A stretch of DNA of 64,000 nucleotides from Climacteris rufus. Its lineage: Eukaryota; Chordata; Aves; Passeriformes; Climacteridae. The stretch spans positions 1,223,893-1,287,892 of the forward strand of contig VZRZ01000466.1 of the NCBI GenBank assembly GCA_013398175.1, written 5' to 3'. Below the pieces are notes generated by a model, which saw only the letters and a list, made by a program, of their open reading frames with translations, was not told the DNA's origin and did no database searches. Below are positions 12,577-26,781 of this stretch, piece by piece (the stretch's first letter is position 1; every line of letters starts with the position of its first letter). The position numbers were made by a program, and so were the translations under genes.

Positions 12577-15171
12577 TCATCCTAATAACATTCTAAAAAT
12601 AATCCTAATAACAACCCACAATAAGTGAAAGGTCAAAGAAGGATTGCTGCTAGGTTTAGCTAAGAAAACTCACTTACGGTTTTAATTAATGATATCCAAC
12701 GGGCTTAAAAACTGTTCTTCGGGATTTCTTGAGCATGTGTCACAACACAGTCACTGAGACTCCCCATCCTAAACTGCAGAGAAGGAATTTGTGATAGTGA
12801 CTGAAGAGCTAAAAGCACAAACACCAACATAATGAGTCTGCCTGAGCTGCCTAAACTTGATTGTACCCCTCATGTATTTTCAGCTATGAATTCTGTGGGG
12901 GCTAGTTCTCAGTTTCTCAGACCACTTGCCAAGCAGGAGATACTCTCAATGAAGCATATAAAGAGGGGAAACCAGGACAAGAGGTTTCCTTGACGGAAAA
13001 CATCTGATCAGATTACTCCAGTATCAAAAGCATTATACAAACAGATCTTTCCGTATTCATCTTGTCAATAATTTACAATTAAATTAGCATATACTTAAAA
13101 TCTCCTACACACAGAGGGACTGGAAAACTTCCATGAAGCATTGCACAATCAAGAGGATGAGTGGATGTTAGATGCAAGAGACCAGGGATCAAAAGCAGGA
13201 GCTGCAGCCAGTACAGACAGAAGAGTCTAATAAGCAACTCACATTGACATTGACTGAAGCTTCAGCTCGCAGCAGAGAGCAGCGTGAAGCCACCATTGAA
13301 TGGAACTTGCTTTCTGATGTCCAACTAAGAAAGGAGACAGCTGACAGGACTGAAATGGGCTCTGTCACAGTTAAGGGACCAACTTTATTCTCCCACTGGT
13401 GCTATAAATATTCCCTCGATTTCACTGTTTTCCACCAGTAAAGGCACAGACATGTCAGGAGAGAGATACTGCTTTTTTTTTAGCAGGATGTCAAAATTGC
13501 AATCTCAGTGGCTTGCTTTTAGGGGAGCACATAAGTGCCAATCTAGGCTGGAAAATTATGTTTCTAAATGGCCTTCTTTGAAGCCCCACACTCATAAGTA
13601 GCACATCTTGACAAGCAGAAGAGAATTATGGTATTTATGGTGTAAAAACTCACGGTTGCTAGAAATATGTACACCAACATTTCTGCTTTATAGTGTATGG
13701 ATAGAAAGTGAAAAATACTACACGGTGCTCAGTTACCCTTATGCACTGTGAAGTGCCCTGTGGTGTGTTCTGCTTTCTTGTGCATAGCAGGGTAACAGCT
13801 CCCCAGGCAGAGCACGGGGACGTTCGGTGCTGCCTGTGACATTCCCACCTACCTCGTACACTTGAACACGCATTGTGCTGAACCTGCTACGACTGCTCAA
13901 GATCATGGTAAAGGTCATGTAGATTTCTATAGTGACAAAGTCAAAAATAAAACTGATGTAAGAACTGTGTGAAGAAATAGAAGTCAAATGTGAATTTTTC
14001 TGGCCTGCAACAAAATGGGGGCCAATATCCAAAGCACTGAGCATGAGCTGGAGCTGTCTGAGCAAGTGCTGCAGGACTTTTCAACAACTTCACTAGATCA
14101 TCAAAATTTGCATATCAAAGCATCCCCAAAAAAAAAAAAAATACTGTCTCAATGCAATCCAACGTGTTTTCAAGCACTGCACTGTTACAATCTGGAATCC
14201 TACTAATTAAGCCTTGCAGGTGAAAAAAAAAAATAATCCCCTGCAGAAATCATTCAGATTTTCTAAACTTCCTAAACTTTCCTCTAAGTAGTTTTCTTTG
14301 TGTAACTTGTACAGCTGGCACCAAACATACATTACTGTGGTTTTCTTGGCACGAGGCTGCAATGGCAGAAGGCCATGCTGTTCAAGTGAAATAGATACTA
14401 AGTACCAGATGCACAGAAGGGCTAGGGCATATACATTTCACTTCTCTCTGTATTTACCACCCTACCCTGAAGCTAAGATACGCAAAACTGCTGGCTATCT
14501 CCTTCCCCTCTTGGCATGCAAATCCTGAAGTCCCTCAAGGGGCTCAAGCGTAAATGTGAACTGTTCCCTGAGACTCTGGAGTGGTTCTGGCCATGCACAC
14601 GGACACTTAACATCACTTGGCAATCAAGTGCCAAGCCCTGCTGGGTTCCACCAGTTGTTGTTCCATTTGAGGGGTGATCCAGCTGGTGGACTATCAGCAT
14701 GTCTAAAGGAGGAATGTTATTCCTGCCTCTGGAAGCACAGCTAACAAATGAACTATGGCTCCCCCTTTTTTACCACAATCTAGTGGTAAATTCAGCAAAT
14801 GAAAACATACGTGTACAGTCATCTTCTGCCTAATGGGACTCAACAGTCCTCTCCAAAAAACTTCTCTTACCACAAGTGCTTGCCTATTTTATGGGGCAGG
14901 AGATCTTTCCATCTCTCCGGTTCAGTCAGCTTCACTTTGCATGAAAAATTGAAGGCTCATTGGGTGAAGGAAAGTAACTTAACTCTGTCATCTAGTGGTC
15001 AGGATTCCCTCCAGGGAGTTTGCAGTCCCAGATCAACAGGAGTGATTACAAATTTTGCAATGAAAAGTTAAAATAAACAAGGAAGTCAACATGGGTGGAG
15101 GGATGATGTCCCAGGACTTTCCATGGGGGAATCGTTGAATACAAAGCATAGCCCTTAAATCTTTCATTATT

Positions 15172-15233
15172 AAAAAAAAAAAAAAAAGAAAAAAGAAAAA
15201 GAGGGAGTGAGGGAGTGTAAAAGAAATACCATC
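15172..15233 (+). repeat. Poly-A then purine-only tract
   Basis: A16 (15172-15187) runs into G-interrupted A runs and then GAGGGAGTGAGGGAGTG. It is nearly all purine on the plus strand. Such tracts are common low-complexity sequence and can form triplex DNA; no element boundary is visible upstream. Confidence 0.85.
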
Positions 15234-17249
15234 TCTTATCCTCAGATAAGGGCAGTTTCAGTGAGAAAGATGGCTTAAATTCCATCCATCAGAGCAGAAC
15301 AAAGTGCCCCAGTGTCTCTTTGTGCTGGTTATGCCTCTGAGCTGTTGTTCTACTGTCTCATTCTTCAAGCATAAAGAACCAACACAAATCTGAGCTTAAG
15401 AAAAATGCATAGTGCAATCCAAAGGGTGGCTGAAACAAAGCAAATCTCACCCTCTTACAATATACCAATTTGTATTCTAGCACTTGTACCCAGGGACACT
15501 GGAAGCCTCTGAGCTTGGTTAGTTTGCCATCCAGCAACCATTTCACAGGTGCAAAGGACACCTGGAGAGTCACTCTACAGTTCTGTTTAGACCATCAACT
15601 TCTGCTTGTTTTCATCCACACAGAGAAATCTCTGAGTCATCAGCATCATTACTGCCTCCTTTTTGCTTACCTAGCCTCATTAAAAGGATTAGACAGATCA
15701 GCAAGGGGCAGCAATTTAACCAGTACATACTTTACAAACAAAGCTACACCAATTTCTTCCGCCTCCTCTGATATTTTTCCCACATGAAGAAACACTGTGG
15801 TCTGACTTTCCCTATGCAGGACTTCTGTCCTTGAAAAAGCAGTGTTTATCATTTGATGTCTCAAATACAACATGTCCTCATGTTTTAATTATTCCCATCA
15901 GTCTAACATTTTTATCTGTAATAAGTTTAAGATGCTTTTCATTCTGTTGTCCAAGCAATTGCCCCATACATGGCAGAGAACATTAAATGTTCCTTAAATC
16001 CTATTACAGCCAGAGGAAGATGAGTCACTAAATGGCAACTAAAATAACCATGGCATTGAAGTTGTTTTCAGTGACTGTTGCACAAAGACTATGGAAAAAG
16101 TCAGGATGAGTGACATCAGGAGTCTATTGGTCTCTTTTCAAAATAAGATAATAACAGTGGCTGAGATTAATGACTTAAAGACCACAAAGTATATATATGC
16201 TCCCACAGAAATACACTGCAAATATCTGAGGTGGAAGGAAAGCCACTTTGTAAAGCTGTCATGTAGAACAGAGCAATGTTAGGGGACAGGAGTCAAGTCT
16301 TATATAGCTGAAGGATAGATTTGGCCAGGGGATATTAAAGGTGAGGCCTGTTCTACCTCAACAATAAAACTGCTGTAGCAGTTATGGGCAACAACAACCC
16401 TTCCCTTCAGCAGGGAATTCAGTCCAATTCTCTTTCTTACAGTGCAAGGTCAGCGTTTGGTGCTGACCAGGAAGGGGGAGCACCACCTACTGCCCTGAAA
16501 AGCACTGTTCCATTTCAGGAGAAAATTATTCTCTTGCTAGTTTGCTATATGAGCAGGCACCCTGCCTGTCCTGCCAATCTACCTGTAAGCAGCTTGTAAG
16601 TCTGATGTGATGCCAGTGTTTTATAGTCAAGGATAGGAGCACAGCATTCTTTATCTATGGGTTCTGACTAAGCTGATCCTTGAAATTCTCAAGTGAGTGC
16701 TGAAGTCCTTATTCCTCTCATCTCAATGGGATCTCTGCCAGTGAGGTATCAAGGCATAAGGATGCAGTTCTCAGGGTTTCTGCTGTTCTAAGCTGCATCT
16801 TAACATTCTACAGCTATTGTTTAAAAAACAAATTAATAAGATTTGGCAAAAAGTAACAGGGCGGGCTTTAGATCTTCTGTTTATTATATCTCCTTTGGTG
16901 AACTTCCTTGCATGGGATTTAAAATGCAGCTTTCTACAGCAGCAGCAAATATTTTTATTTCTAATAAAAAAAAAATCATGTTGATTATTCAGGCCAATGG
17001 ATCCACAGCAACCGTGACATTACTTGTGACAAGTGATGGGAACAGTGGACATTTTTTGCTACAGATAGTAAATTGGAAGGCAGCTGAAAAATGGAACCAG
17101 CACTGGAAGAGATTAATGAGGAACTAAATGATTTACAAGTACCATGTCCTCATTTGACTGGGAATTAGATAAATTAACCAAAAAAAAAAAAAAATATCAA
17201 TGCTTTAATGAAGTTCAAGGACAACTCCACAAATATATTACAAATGGAC

Positions 17250-17306
17250 TTGGAGACAAAGGGAGAAAAAGAGAGGAGGGAAAAAGCAAGCAAAGAAAGA
17301 AATGAC
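17250..17306 (+). repeat. Purine-rich tract
   Basis: The plus strand is almost uninterrupted A and G for about 55 bases, with GGGAGAAAAAGAGAGGAGGG at its core. It lies about 60 bp after the A15 run at 17180-17194. It is simple low-complexity sequence without a repeat unit. Confidence 0.7.
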
Positions 17307-18820
17307 AGCCTACATGTAATTTGTGCTTAGCAACCCAATGGAAATGGTAACAATTCAAGCAAAAGCCCTTAATGTTGTTTCCTGACGGGGACAGGCAGAG
17401 AAGGAGAAGCTGGTATACAATAGTTGATACCTCTGTTAATAAGAAGATACCTTGTATGTAGGGGAGTCTAATAAGAGAACAGGGTCATGCTGCCAAAATG
17501 ATAGAAGTTTAGTTTTAAACATAATAGATTGGCTGGGCATAGAGTTGTAATTGCAGGAGGTAGAGGGAAATTTAGCTTATATTAAGGAAAACACTTACTG
17601 AGATCTTCCAGGATACATTCCTCTAACAACAAGAAAAAATGCAGAAGTCATGTAACTAGTCCTGCTTCAGCAAACTTCCATAGCCACAAGATGAAAACTA
17701 TTGATTCTGCATCAAAGATAAAGTTCTATATGAAAAGGAATACTTCTTAGGAGCCTGAAAAAAGTCACCACGTAGCAGGATTGTAACAAAGGAAAGAGCA
17801 CAGCTGTTTTTCAATAATTATCATCACCAGATCCATTTCTTAGGCACTGAATTCAATCTTATTCTTGACACAACCAGAAAAGGGGCTACAGCTTAGCAGA
17901 GGATGACCAGCTATTTACATATTAATGGCCATCCCTCCAGTCTGTTGTTTTAATAACACAATTTTCACTGACCCTAGAGCTGAGGGCTATTCATACTTGG
18001 TATATCTTAAGTATTTCAACAGGCCTACTTCTTGGTTTGTTTCCCACTTCCAGGTTCCTGGAAAACTGGAAAATTATTCACAGAAAATTTTTACAGGTCA
18101 GATCCGATACCCTGTAATTCATTAAGGTGATTCAGCTGTATCTTCTTAATTAAAAGTCTGTAAGATTTTACATCAGTTTTGATTCTGATGGGAGTTTGCA
18201 ACTGCAACAGTTATGTTTGCACAACAAACTGTGTATTGTTTAACCTGCTTAAAGGTCCCTGCTCTAACTCTTAATAATGCACATTATAATTAATATCTAC
18301 ATTAGTAAAAGCATATTCTTTTGAAGATTTTCCCAATTATGAATAAAATGCAAAAAAATTCCAATTTTTCTGGTTCAGACACCAAACCAAGCAATGGAAA
18401 AATATTTTTAGCTAACACTAATCTGTTTGTTTTCAATTGAAAATTATCTTTAATATAGAGCATATTCAAATATTTGTTTGACAAGAGAGGGACAGTGAAA
18501 ATTGGTCTGGATGGTTTCAGGGCTTTTTACAAAGGTAGCTATCTGGCCTCTCTTATCTACTGCAATAAATTCTTCTGTATATTGTGCATTAAAAATACTG
18601 TGTCAGGAGGAGTCCACACACAACGTCCTAGAGATGGATAACTAATGGTCTTCCAAGATGTGAGAACCACTGTTGGGATTTGGGTTGAGCCTGGATTTAA
18701 AACTTCCTCATCTAAAGCCCAAGCAAGAAACACTGGATTTTGGGCTATTAATGGAGAAAGGGGAGGTATCATCCCATTCTTTATTGCTGTAAGTTCCCTT
18801 CTGATCTTACAGAATTAACA

Positions 18821-18875
18821 GATGGGCTTGATGATCTTCGAGGTTTTTTCCGGTCGTAATGATTCTGTGATTCTA
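18821..18875 (+). mobile_element. CR1 LINE, decayed 3' terminus
   Basis: GGGCTTGATGATCTTCGAGG followed by a T-rich block (TTTTTTCCGGTCGTAATG) and ATTCTGTGATTCTA matches the last 50-60 bp of CR1 elements, where the usual reading is a GATGATCTT...GGTCCCTTCCAAC...ATTCTGTG pattern. It is shorter and more diverged than the copy at 10020-10211, so it is probably older. Sequence upstream of 18821 is not convincingly CR1 by eye and may be further decayed element or unique DNA. Confidence 0.82.
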
Positions 18876-21800
18876 ATGCTGAAATACTCTTGTTGGGGAA
18901 ATAATAGAAATGTTCTTGTTAACATTTCCATTCTCTTCTTTTTAGGCTTCTTGTTTGGCTTTTTTTTCCATTATTTCAGTCAACAGAATTTGTTGAATTA
19001 ATCCCTAATTCAAAAACTGGTTTGACCAACCAAATATGACCTATTTATTATTGAAGAAAGGTAGGAAGCAAGGAGGATGCAATTTTGCTCTGGGTAAAGC
19101 TATTTTATAGGTTGTCTATGTATAAAAAAAGGTTAAGGACAGGGACCATGAGATGAGCTGTCCTTTTAGTGTGACATATAGCAAATTTTAACAGCATACT
19201 TAGCACTACCAGAGAATGAAATTCATCTCCGTGTAGAAAATTGCACTTAAGCCTTCAAAACAAGGCTATAAGTGAGAGATAATGGTTGTATATACCTTTT
19301 CCTGGCTCGTGAATGGAGCTGAATTTCCTCCCAAGAGTTTAGGATAAATATGAAAACTCTTCTGAAAAACTGCAGAAATGCCACAGATAAGCAAAAAAAT
19401 ATTTGTTTTAATGACGGCTTTTAGTGAAACAGAGAGGTGTTGTGAATTCCTGCACTCTTGCAGAAGTGCCCTTGGTGTACATGATACTTCCTGATAAGTG
19501 TATTCATGCTGAGCCTCTTCACTGCTTGGTAGGCACTGCCATAAAAGCCACGTGGATTTTTTAGAACTTACCTGTGAGGATTTTCCTTTCTATTCCATTT
19601 GACTGCTTAGGTGGAACAGAACAGAAACATGCTACACAAAAAAGTATCATGTGTTACCCATACTGTTTAAAAAACAAAAAACAAACAAACAAAAAAGCAT
19701 GGTTAAAGAGAGATTCCTAATTTGGTTTAATTCAAACACTTAGGCTAACTTTGCTGGACAAAAGATAAAAATCAATATTTTCACTGGGGCACTCTTAAAA
19801 GATTCATAGTTCTTCTAAAAGTGAGATCCAATTTTTTATCCCATGAGCATGCAAGCACATTTTTTTCAAGGATTTGAATATGAAAATACTGTTGTCATGG
19901 AGCAGCACAAAATAATCTTATTCCAACACGACATCAAGTACCCATTAAAATCCAGTTTTGCAAGGCAATGAGTAATCTGATGAGAGCTAAAGTTGTCTCT
20001 GTGCTTTGTATAAAGGTTCTCAGTCTGTAGCAGCAGGATCAAATTGAAGGAAAAACAATACAAAGATGATAAGAAGAAAAGAAGAAATACATTACCCTTC
20101 TGTTCTGCCTTAAAGATATTTGCTATCAACGTTGATAATGTTGAAATGAAATTAAATCTTTTCTATGATGTTGTATTTGCCAAACAAACATTTCTCAAAA
20201 CAAGCACATACTGATTCATTTTCTTCATATAAACAGTACATGCCTGTCTGAAAGACTCAGAGTTGTAAAAGGAGTAAATTCCAAAGTACAGGGAGCTTGT
20301 TGTGTTCTTCCCATGTCTCTCTGAAAGTCCACAATAATCTGAACTGTTGGTCTCAGCAGGCAAGCAATGAAGGAGCACTAAAGCCACTGCTCCACTGCTC
20401 AGGAAATTACTGATCTCTGTGTGCAAGGACAGCAGGGCTTCTTCACCTCCCTTTGAAGAAGGAACTCCACCTGCCAGGACACCCCAGGCAGTGAGCAAAC
20501 TACTCCAACACAAACCACCACCAAGTGGGCTCTTCCCACATGTAAGGCATTTGTGGGACTGCTGGGGATGAAATGCCTCCAAGAAAACATCAGTGTCTGT
20601 GAAGAGGAGGCAGAAGGAGGAAGAGGAGAAACAATAAGATTATCTACAAGTTCAGAAGTACAAGAGAAGAGGTGTTTGTAGCTTCACTTGGAGTACCTTG
20701 GAGATTCTTCCCTCCAAAACCAACAGGACCATAATGTTTCCTGGTGTTTTTAAAAATAAATTGGAATAAATTGGAAGCTGTCAGAGAAACCTCAACATGA
20801 AATCACTCTGATAGACTAGTGAGCTGTACGAGAAGGAAAAGCAGGTTTTGAATGAGTGAAAAGCTCCCGTTGTCCTGCCATGAATACACTAAATAAGCCA
20901 TCCTTACTCTCCACTGGCCCTGGGATAAATGACAACCATGCTGGCAGACTCAGAGGAGTGCCAGCCACACGTAACATACACCCATGACTCCTTATCCCAT
21001 GGAGGAGTCAGGACTAATCTCTGAACTACTGGGTGACACTGCCACAACTTCACAAACCATTGCAACACAGGACAACAATATTTTCAAACAAAAACAGAGA
21101 TCAAGGGGAGGAAACCCCGAGGACAAACTATTTGAAGTATTTCAGCACCCCACTTTATTCATTTCTTTATGAAGATCACACACAATATTTGATGGAGCAA
21201 CCAAAAGTGCCAAAGTGAAAAACATTCAATTCACTATTAAATCTTAAATCTTTAATTATAAAAGTGTCTGACCAACTCTAACTGGCACCTTTACCTTTAT
21301 GATAACTAGAACAAGAAACAAGGGAACTTGAGAGAATGAACTACTCTTTCATTCCTTTAGATCGGCTATCTGGATAAAGGCAAAGGCATAAATCTTGTAA
21401 TTAAGAGGGAGTTTGAACTGACAGTGTTTGAGCCAGACAAACTAGATCTGTCTTGCATGTAAGCAGGGGCTTATAACCTCAATATGATAGTTAGGACACA
21501 CACTCATTAATGTCTGTCTAGATCTATAATACGGGTATTCCTTTACAGATCTGTGTCTTTCCCTCTCCATTCACAGGCTTTTAAACTAGCTTTTTTTGGC
21601 TTGCCACCTGCCTTCTCATCCATTCAGGAAACCAGCTCACTTTGTGGACTCAATGCCAACTTCACGCTGAGGGCTGGCACACGGTCTATGGACTATTTGA
21701 AGCAGGAAGGAAGCTCAGATCATTCAGAGTCTTTGTACTATTTCTCCAAACACACACAACATCTATCCCTTCTACCTACCCCCGAGGGAACACTAAGAAA

Positions 21801-24800
21801 CATTCCATGTGGGTGGAACTCAGGAATGCAGCAATAGTCATGGTGGGTGTCTCCAGAGGTCCTTCCTGCTGGAATCCTCCCTCTGACAGGGGCCAGAACT
21901 GGGAAGAGAACAAGAACAGAGTTAACATGTAGAGAAATCATCTCAAAGTACAATGCAACCCATTAGCAATTTACAGCTTCCTGAACCACTGATGATGTAT
22001 CCTTGTTTCTTAGTCCATGCATTTGTCCTTCCCCTTTTGAAACCTGCACAAACTTGTCAGCCACAGAATGACACTTTCCCCAGGCAGAACTAATTTTACC
22101 TAACTTTTGCTGTGTAGATCTTGAATGACCAGTCTAGGCTACTTTCTACATTTTCCTATTAGCTGGGAGAAGCAGGTTTTTCAGAGGGTAATTCAACTCA
22201 TCCTAAGATTAGATGTTGCAGACCTTGGGGATAAGTTACCTCATGGAGATGCTGTTTGAGGAGGGAGCCTAATGAAAATCTAACTTCTGACAGCTGTAGC
22301 TAGGTGACACAGATGCACTGCCAAAAGCACGCCTCTGGAATGCAAAGACAACTTTGCTGTAAATGGATGATCCAAGAATCCCAGAGAACAGAGTTAAAAG
22401 GGACTTTAAGAGGGTGCCTTTAACCATACAGAGATTCTCTCAAGAGAGTTGAGCTGCTTTCTAGGATGGAGCTGTTACTGGAATGACCTACTCACAGTAT
22501 GTATTTTCTTAATAAAATCCAGGGCTCTAACAAAGAAAACTGGAATTAGTACAATATTTGACAACATACTTGACATTTCCAAGAGAATGCAATGTCTAAC
22601 AATAACAACAACCAGAATAAAACCTTTCAGAAAAGCTGAATCTGATTATGCAATGAACTGCTAAACTGGAATCTAAACAGAATCTTTAGAGGGGGGAGAT
22701 AATTAGGCAAATGTTCAAGAGACAGAGTCTCGTAAGAATGTCAAATGTCACAATTATCCATTTACTTGATAAAACAAGTACTCTGTTGATTAAATTTTAT
22801 TGCTCTCACTGCTTCCTGCTTTAAAGACTAAAACATCACAATCAGTTCTAAGACACCAGTTTTTTTAGGAAGAGAAGGAGGATGCCTGTATCAGCAGTGG
22901 TCCTCAGACAAATTCTGAGCCACTCTAGAGGGTCTGTAACACCCACTGCCAATAACAAACACAAACACTTTAGTTTTGTGGCTTGTGCTGGTGGGAGGGC
23001 TGGGTAGAGACCCAGTTTTGGTTTCATCAGACTTTCTTTTGGGAAATGTAATCCACCCAGCAACACCAGCCATTCAATGCAGCCATCCTCACTGGCCACA
23101 AAAGCTGGCCACTGCAGGAAGCCAGATGAAGAAGACTTCATTTGCACTCTGCTTTTCTGTAGAACCAGCTATCCTCTGCCTTTGAGCAAGCACGCAAAAG
23201 TCACAACCATCTGTGCTCCAATCTGGTTCACCCTGGCATTTCCATCCTAGTGTAACTTTATCAGGCATCAGCAGAAACCTGGAGTGACACAGGAGTTATT
23301 TCAGCCCTGGCTGTTTAAAGTTCCACAGAGATGAGCTGTGTGTGTTACAGTAGGTCTGTTTATATGAGAAGAGGGACCTTGTGATTTACAGCTCACAACA
23401 GAATTTGGAAAGGCCAGCTGCTTTCACTCTATATTACACTATGTCTGGCTCTATCATGAAACTGACCTATCATTTTTGGAAAACCCTCTGTTTCTACACG
23501 AGGCTATTTTCACATCTTGCTAATCATGTGTAGCAACAACAGCTACTGGCTCTGCCACCAAAACCAGGTGCATCCACTCCAGTCTTCTGTGCTGCTTATT
23601 CAGTGTTGTCACTGAGCTATGTCCTGCATGGTGTGCATGGTACTATTGTACTACATGGTCTCTGAGCTTCTCAGCTCAAGCTTTCCGCGGACTAGAAGCA
23701 ACTTGAAGCTTATCAAGTGTCTTCTTGCTCCATCTCTACAGTGGGAAAGAAGAATGGGGATAGTGGCTAAGCAGCAGAACTGCAGTGATAATACCTGTGA
23801 GGGTTCCTGTAGAGATAAAGCAAGTATGAGAAAGGGGGGAGAAAAAGTAGGAGCTCCTTCAATCAAATCGTTTTTTGATACATACAGATGTACAGGAGCT
23901 GAAGGATGCTCAGCCTGACATGTTGCCATTACAAAGTCTCTGCCAAAGGACAGTGAATACCATTATCTCTGTTCTGCCACCTTTTGTCCTTAGCAGCACA
24001 ATTATAAACTCCAAAAGACTCAGGCCAGTTTTCAGAAATAGAAACATCAAGTTAGAGCTACATTTAGACACTGGCATCAAAGGGTGAGTAGTGGCTGCTG
24101 CAGGCTCAGAAGCTTTCACAGTTAAGCCATCCATGTCCCAACACAAATTTGGCTGCTCGGGTCTGTACTTCTATTTCTAAAACCCCTATGTGGTGAGCCC
24201 ATTTTCACCACACCCAAATCCAGCCCTGCCTGCTCATTAGCTTCTAATTCAGTAACCTGCCAACTGCCCTTGTGTTCAGATGAGCTGCACACCATTCCGT
24301 CAGAGCCTGCCACCACCTCTCACTGTGATTCCAACTGCTGAGTAGATTAACATTCAGAGGACACAAGCATTAAACCTTTGCTTCATTACTTTTAAGGAAT
24401 AAATAAAATGGATTCTAAAAGTCCTCCCAACCTGTTTCTTGGTCTTTATTGGTTTTGATATACTAAGCCACAGTGTCCCAACCACAGCATATTTATCTCA
24501 CATTCCGCTTACTTCACCGTGAAATGACTCAATTCAGCAAGAGGGTTTGAAATACACAGCGAAGGCAGTGTAAAACAGCACCCTTACCAAGTGTGGAAAA
24601 AGAAATGTAGCTCATAAACAGAGTAGAAAGTATATTTAAAACAACTTCTAATGAACTCCAGAGGCAGCAGAGCTTGAACCAGACAACATACCCCTGACAT
24701 CAGCATCGGCTTTCAAAAAAATCACATTGTCCATGGGTCATATATTTCACTGCATCTCTGAAGAAATGCTAAATCAATAAAACAGCTAAAGGTTGCCGAT

Positions 24801-26461
24801 GAATCAGACAGTGTTCTATAAAAAGCCAACCATTATTGCTGAGGGGCAACTTAAGAGCTGAGGAAATATTCACAAGGAAAAGGCCATCCCTCCCACTGGA
24901 GCCCATTCATATTCAGTCATCTGACACATTCCAGTGGACACCAGTGAGCAGTACCAGGAGCTGAATTGTGTTGGCCTGCTTGCTCTGCTACAGCAGCTTT
25001 TCTGCGTGATGTGGGGTATCTCACACACTGTCAGTTTGATTTCTTGAGTGTTCCCCCTCCCTGAGCCTGGGTTTTAGCACCATTTTGAAAACTCAAGCTT
25101 GCATTAGCAACACATTCACCAATTAACGTCTGTGTTCCGTCAGCATCCATACATCCAGATTGTACGTTCTGTACTCAGCCTTCAAAGGGCCACAAAATTA
25201 TCCACACCTGGCAATTTTGAAATCAGATCTGAGAACCTTTTAACAACTCACAGTAAATCTTTGGCTTAGTTGTTTCTGCGTATACCACAGGATGTAATCT
25301 TTTTGCTGAGAGAAATATACAGAGGAGCATAAAATACTAGGTGAAGCAACTTTGATAATATGCTACAAATCCAGAAACTTAGCCTACTGGTGTCATAGAA
25401 GACTTTTGTTTCCTGTTTACTTCATATGCTGACATCCACCTTATTGAGTGGAGTCCTCAGAAAATCAGGCTATCATAGTCATCTGACTCAGTTTTTACAG
25501 AAGTAAAAATAAATATAGGTGTTTATTTCCTGAACTCCTGCAGAACACTTTGATCTTTTTAGGCTATCAATTTTAAAAGAGGGAAAAGCAGTCTAAAATC
25601 CAGTTCAGGGCTGATTGGGAGGCTAAGCACTGCTGGAACTAAGATTATTTTAATTTCATGCAAAAGCTGAGACTAGAACCTTTATCTCCCAATGTTAACA
25701 TTTTACCAAGTGCTCTCTTTTCAGCCATGGGAACATACAATTCTGCAGTAGTTTCAGAAAATAATAATCCATTCCAGAAGAAGTATATAGTACATATATT
25801 ACGTCTTGGCAATGCAGTTCTCTATTCTGCTTTCCTGTTGCTAAAAATACAAATTTTTCAAAACCATACTTTCAATATGCATTTAATATTTGCAAACAGG
25901 CTGTCTTTGACAAACAGGGCTTTTGGATAGACTTCAATGAGCACTGTGTTCAGCTCCATTACCTACAGTATCACAGCCCTCTGAAGATATATCCTCCCAC
26001 TGTTACCACCAACATAGACACAAAAAAGGGGTCCTATTCTCCTCACAGTCACTCTCCTGCAAGCTTCACCAATCTCACCTGCATTTCATTACTCACCTCA
26101 AAGAATTTAAAAGTGCAGGGGAATGTCAGATAGAATTTAGGCTTTACACTTGTCTTAATTATAAATGTTTTCCAAGTTTTGCCCTACATCTATACCTCTC
26201 TTCCTCTACATACCTCCATGCCAGATTCACTTCTCATAGGCACTATGCAATGGCAAAGACATTTTCAAGCAGATGACTTTGTGGGTGACCAAATGCTCAC
26301 CAGTTAAACATACATCAAAACTGTTTTCATTATTTAATAGGAAGGCAGCCCAGAAAGACTTATGGATTCCAAAATGTTTACCACCATGTGTATTTCAACA
26401 TTGTGCTTGCTGGCAGATGGTGATTAAAAACTTATTTTCATATACCAGTTCTGTGGAAGAT
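18876..26461. other. Non-coding unique sequence, no gene seen
   Basis: No exon or RNA gene could be supported. Low-complexity (AAAC)n is at 19669-19696, and a purine-rich stretch rich in GGAGG lies near 20600-20635. A 139-codon frame at 20163-20582 (minus) begins at TTG and has no recognisable content. The rest reads as ordinary AT-rich intronic or intergenic DNA. Confidence 0.65.
19669..19696 (+). repeat. A-rich (AAAC)n low-complexity tract
   Basis: A runs broken by single C residues, including two clean CAAA units. It may be a decayed poly-A tail; no retroposed body can be recognised upstream. Confidence 0.85.
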
Positions 26462-26781
26462 TTACTTAAAATACATCAGTTTTTTCTCTCTCCTCTGGTA
26501 GACCCACTTGATCCTCACAATGTATGGATTACAAATCTTTTCCATTTCTTCATATCTTTCTGATGTTATACTCTGAGGTGCTGGGCAACGAGAAGCAATG
26601 TCAGATGCTATATGGCTAATGACTTTCCTTGTAAATTCATCAGGCATTTCCATTTAACATTGCTGTGATTTTTATTCCCTTGAAATGATCCTTTTGATTC
26701 CAGTGGCATTGTATCATTTTCCTGAGTAGAGAATTTATCTTGTAATAATTTTAAACACATTTCTGCAAAACAGTCATCCTT
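26462..26781 (-). pseudogene. Possible frameshifted exon or gene relic, unidentified
   Basis: Two minus-strand open frames overlap here. One runs from 26781 to 26611 (57 codons, beginning after a stop and including CLKLLQDKFSTQENDTMPLE). The other starts at ATG 26653 and runs 63 codons to 26465; it contains FTRKVISHIASDIASRC and ERYEEMEKICNPYI. The composition of both is more protein-like (amphipathic, charged, helix-friendly) than the Phe/Leu/Ile-rich noise elsewhere in the window. A single-base shift near 26620-26650 would join them, and a GTGAGG after the NPYI codons could be a donor site. I do not recognise a family. Chance remains the most likely explanation: the reading frame is broken and no neighbouring exons are visible. 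Confidence 0.15.

Larger units (their letters stand above)
10212..18820. other. Non-coding sequence between the two CR1 tails
   Basis: No gene is supported. The stretch contains poly-A runs at 14128-14141 (A14), 14223-14233 (A11), 15172-15187 (A16) and 17180-17194 (A15), two purine-rich tracts and a GC-richer patch near 12.1-12.5 kb (listed separately). Open frames of up to about 108 codons (for example 13739-14065, minus) carry no recognisable domain, signal peptide or repeat. Confidence 0.7.

Noticed and set aside
20163..20582. 139-codon minus-strand frame as a gene
   Set aside because: Starts at TTG, no recognisable domain, and internal composition typical of chance frames.
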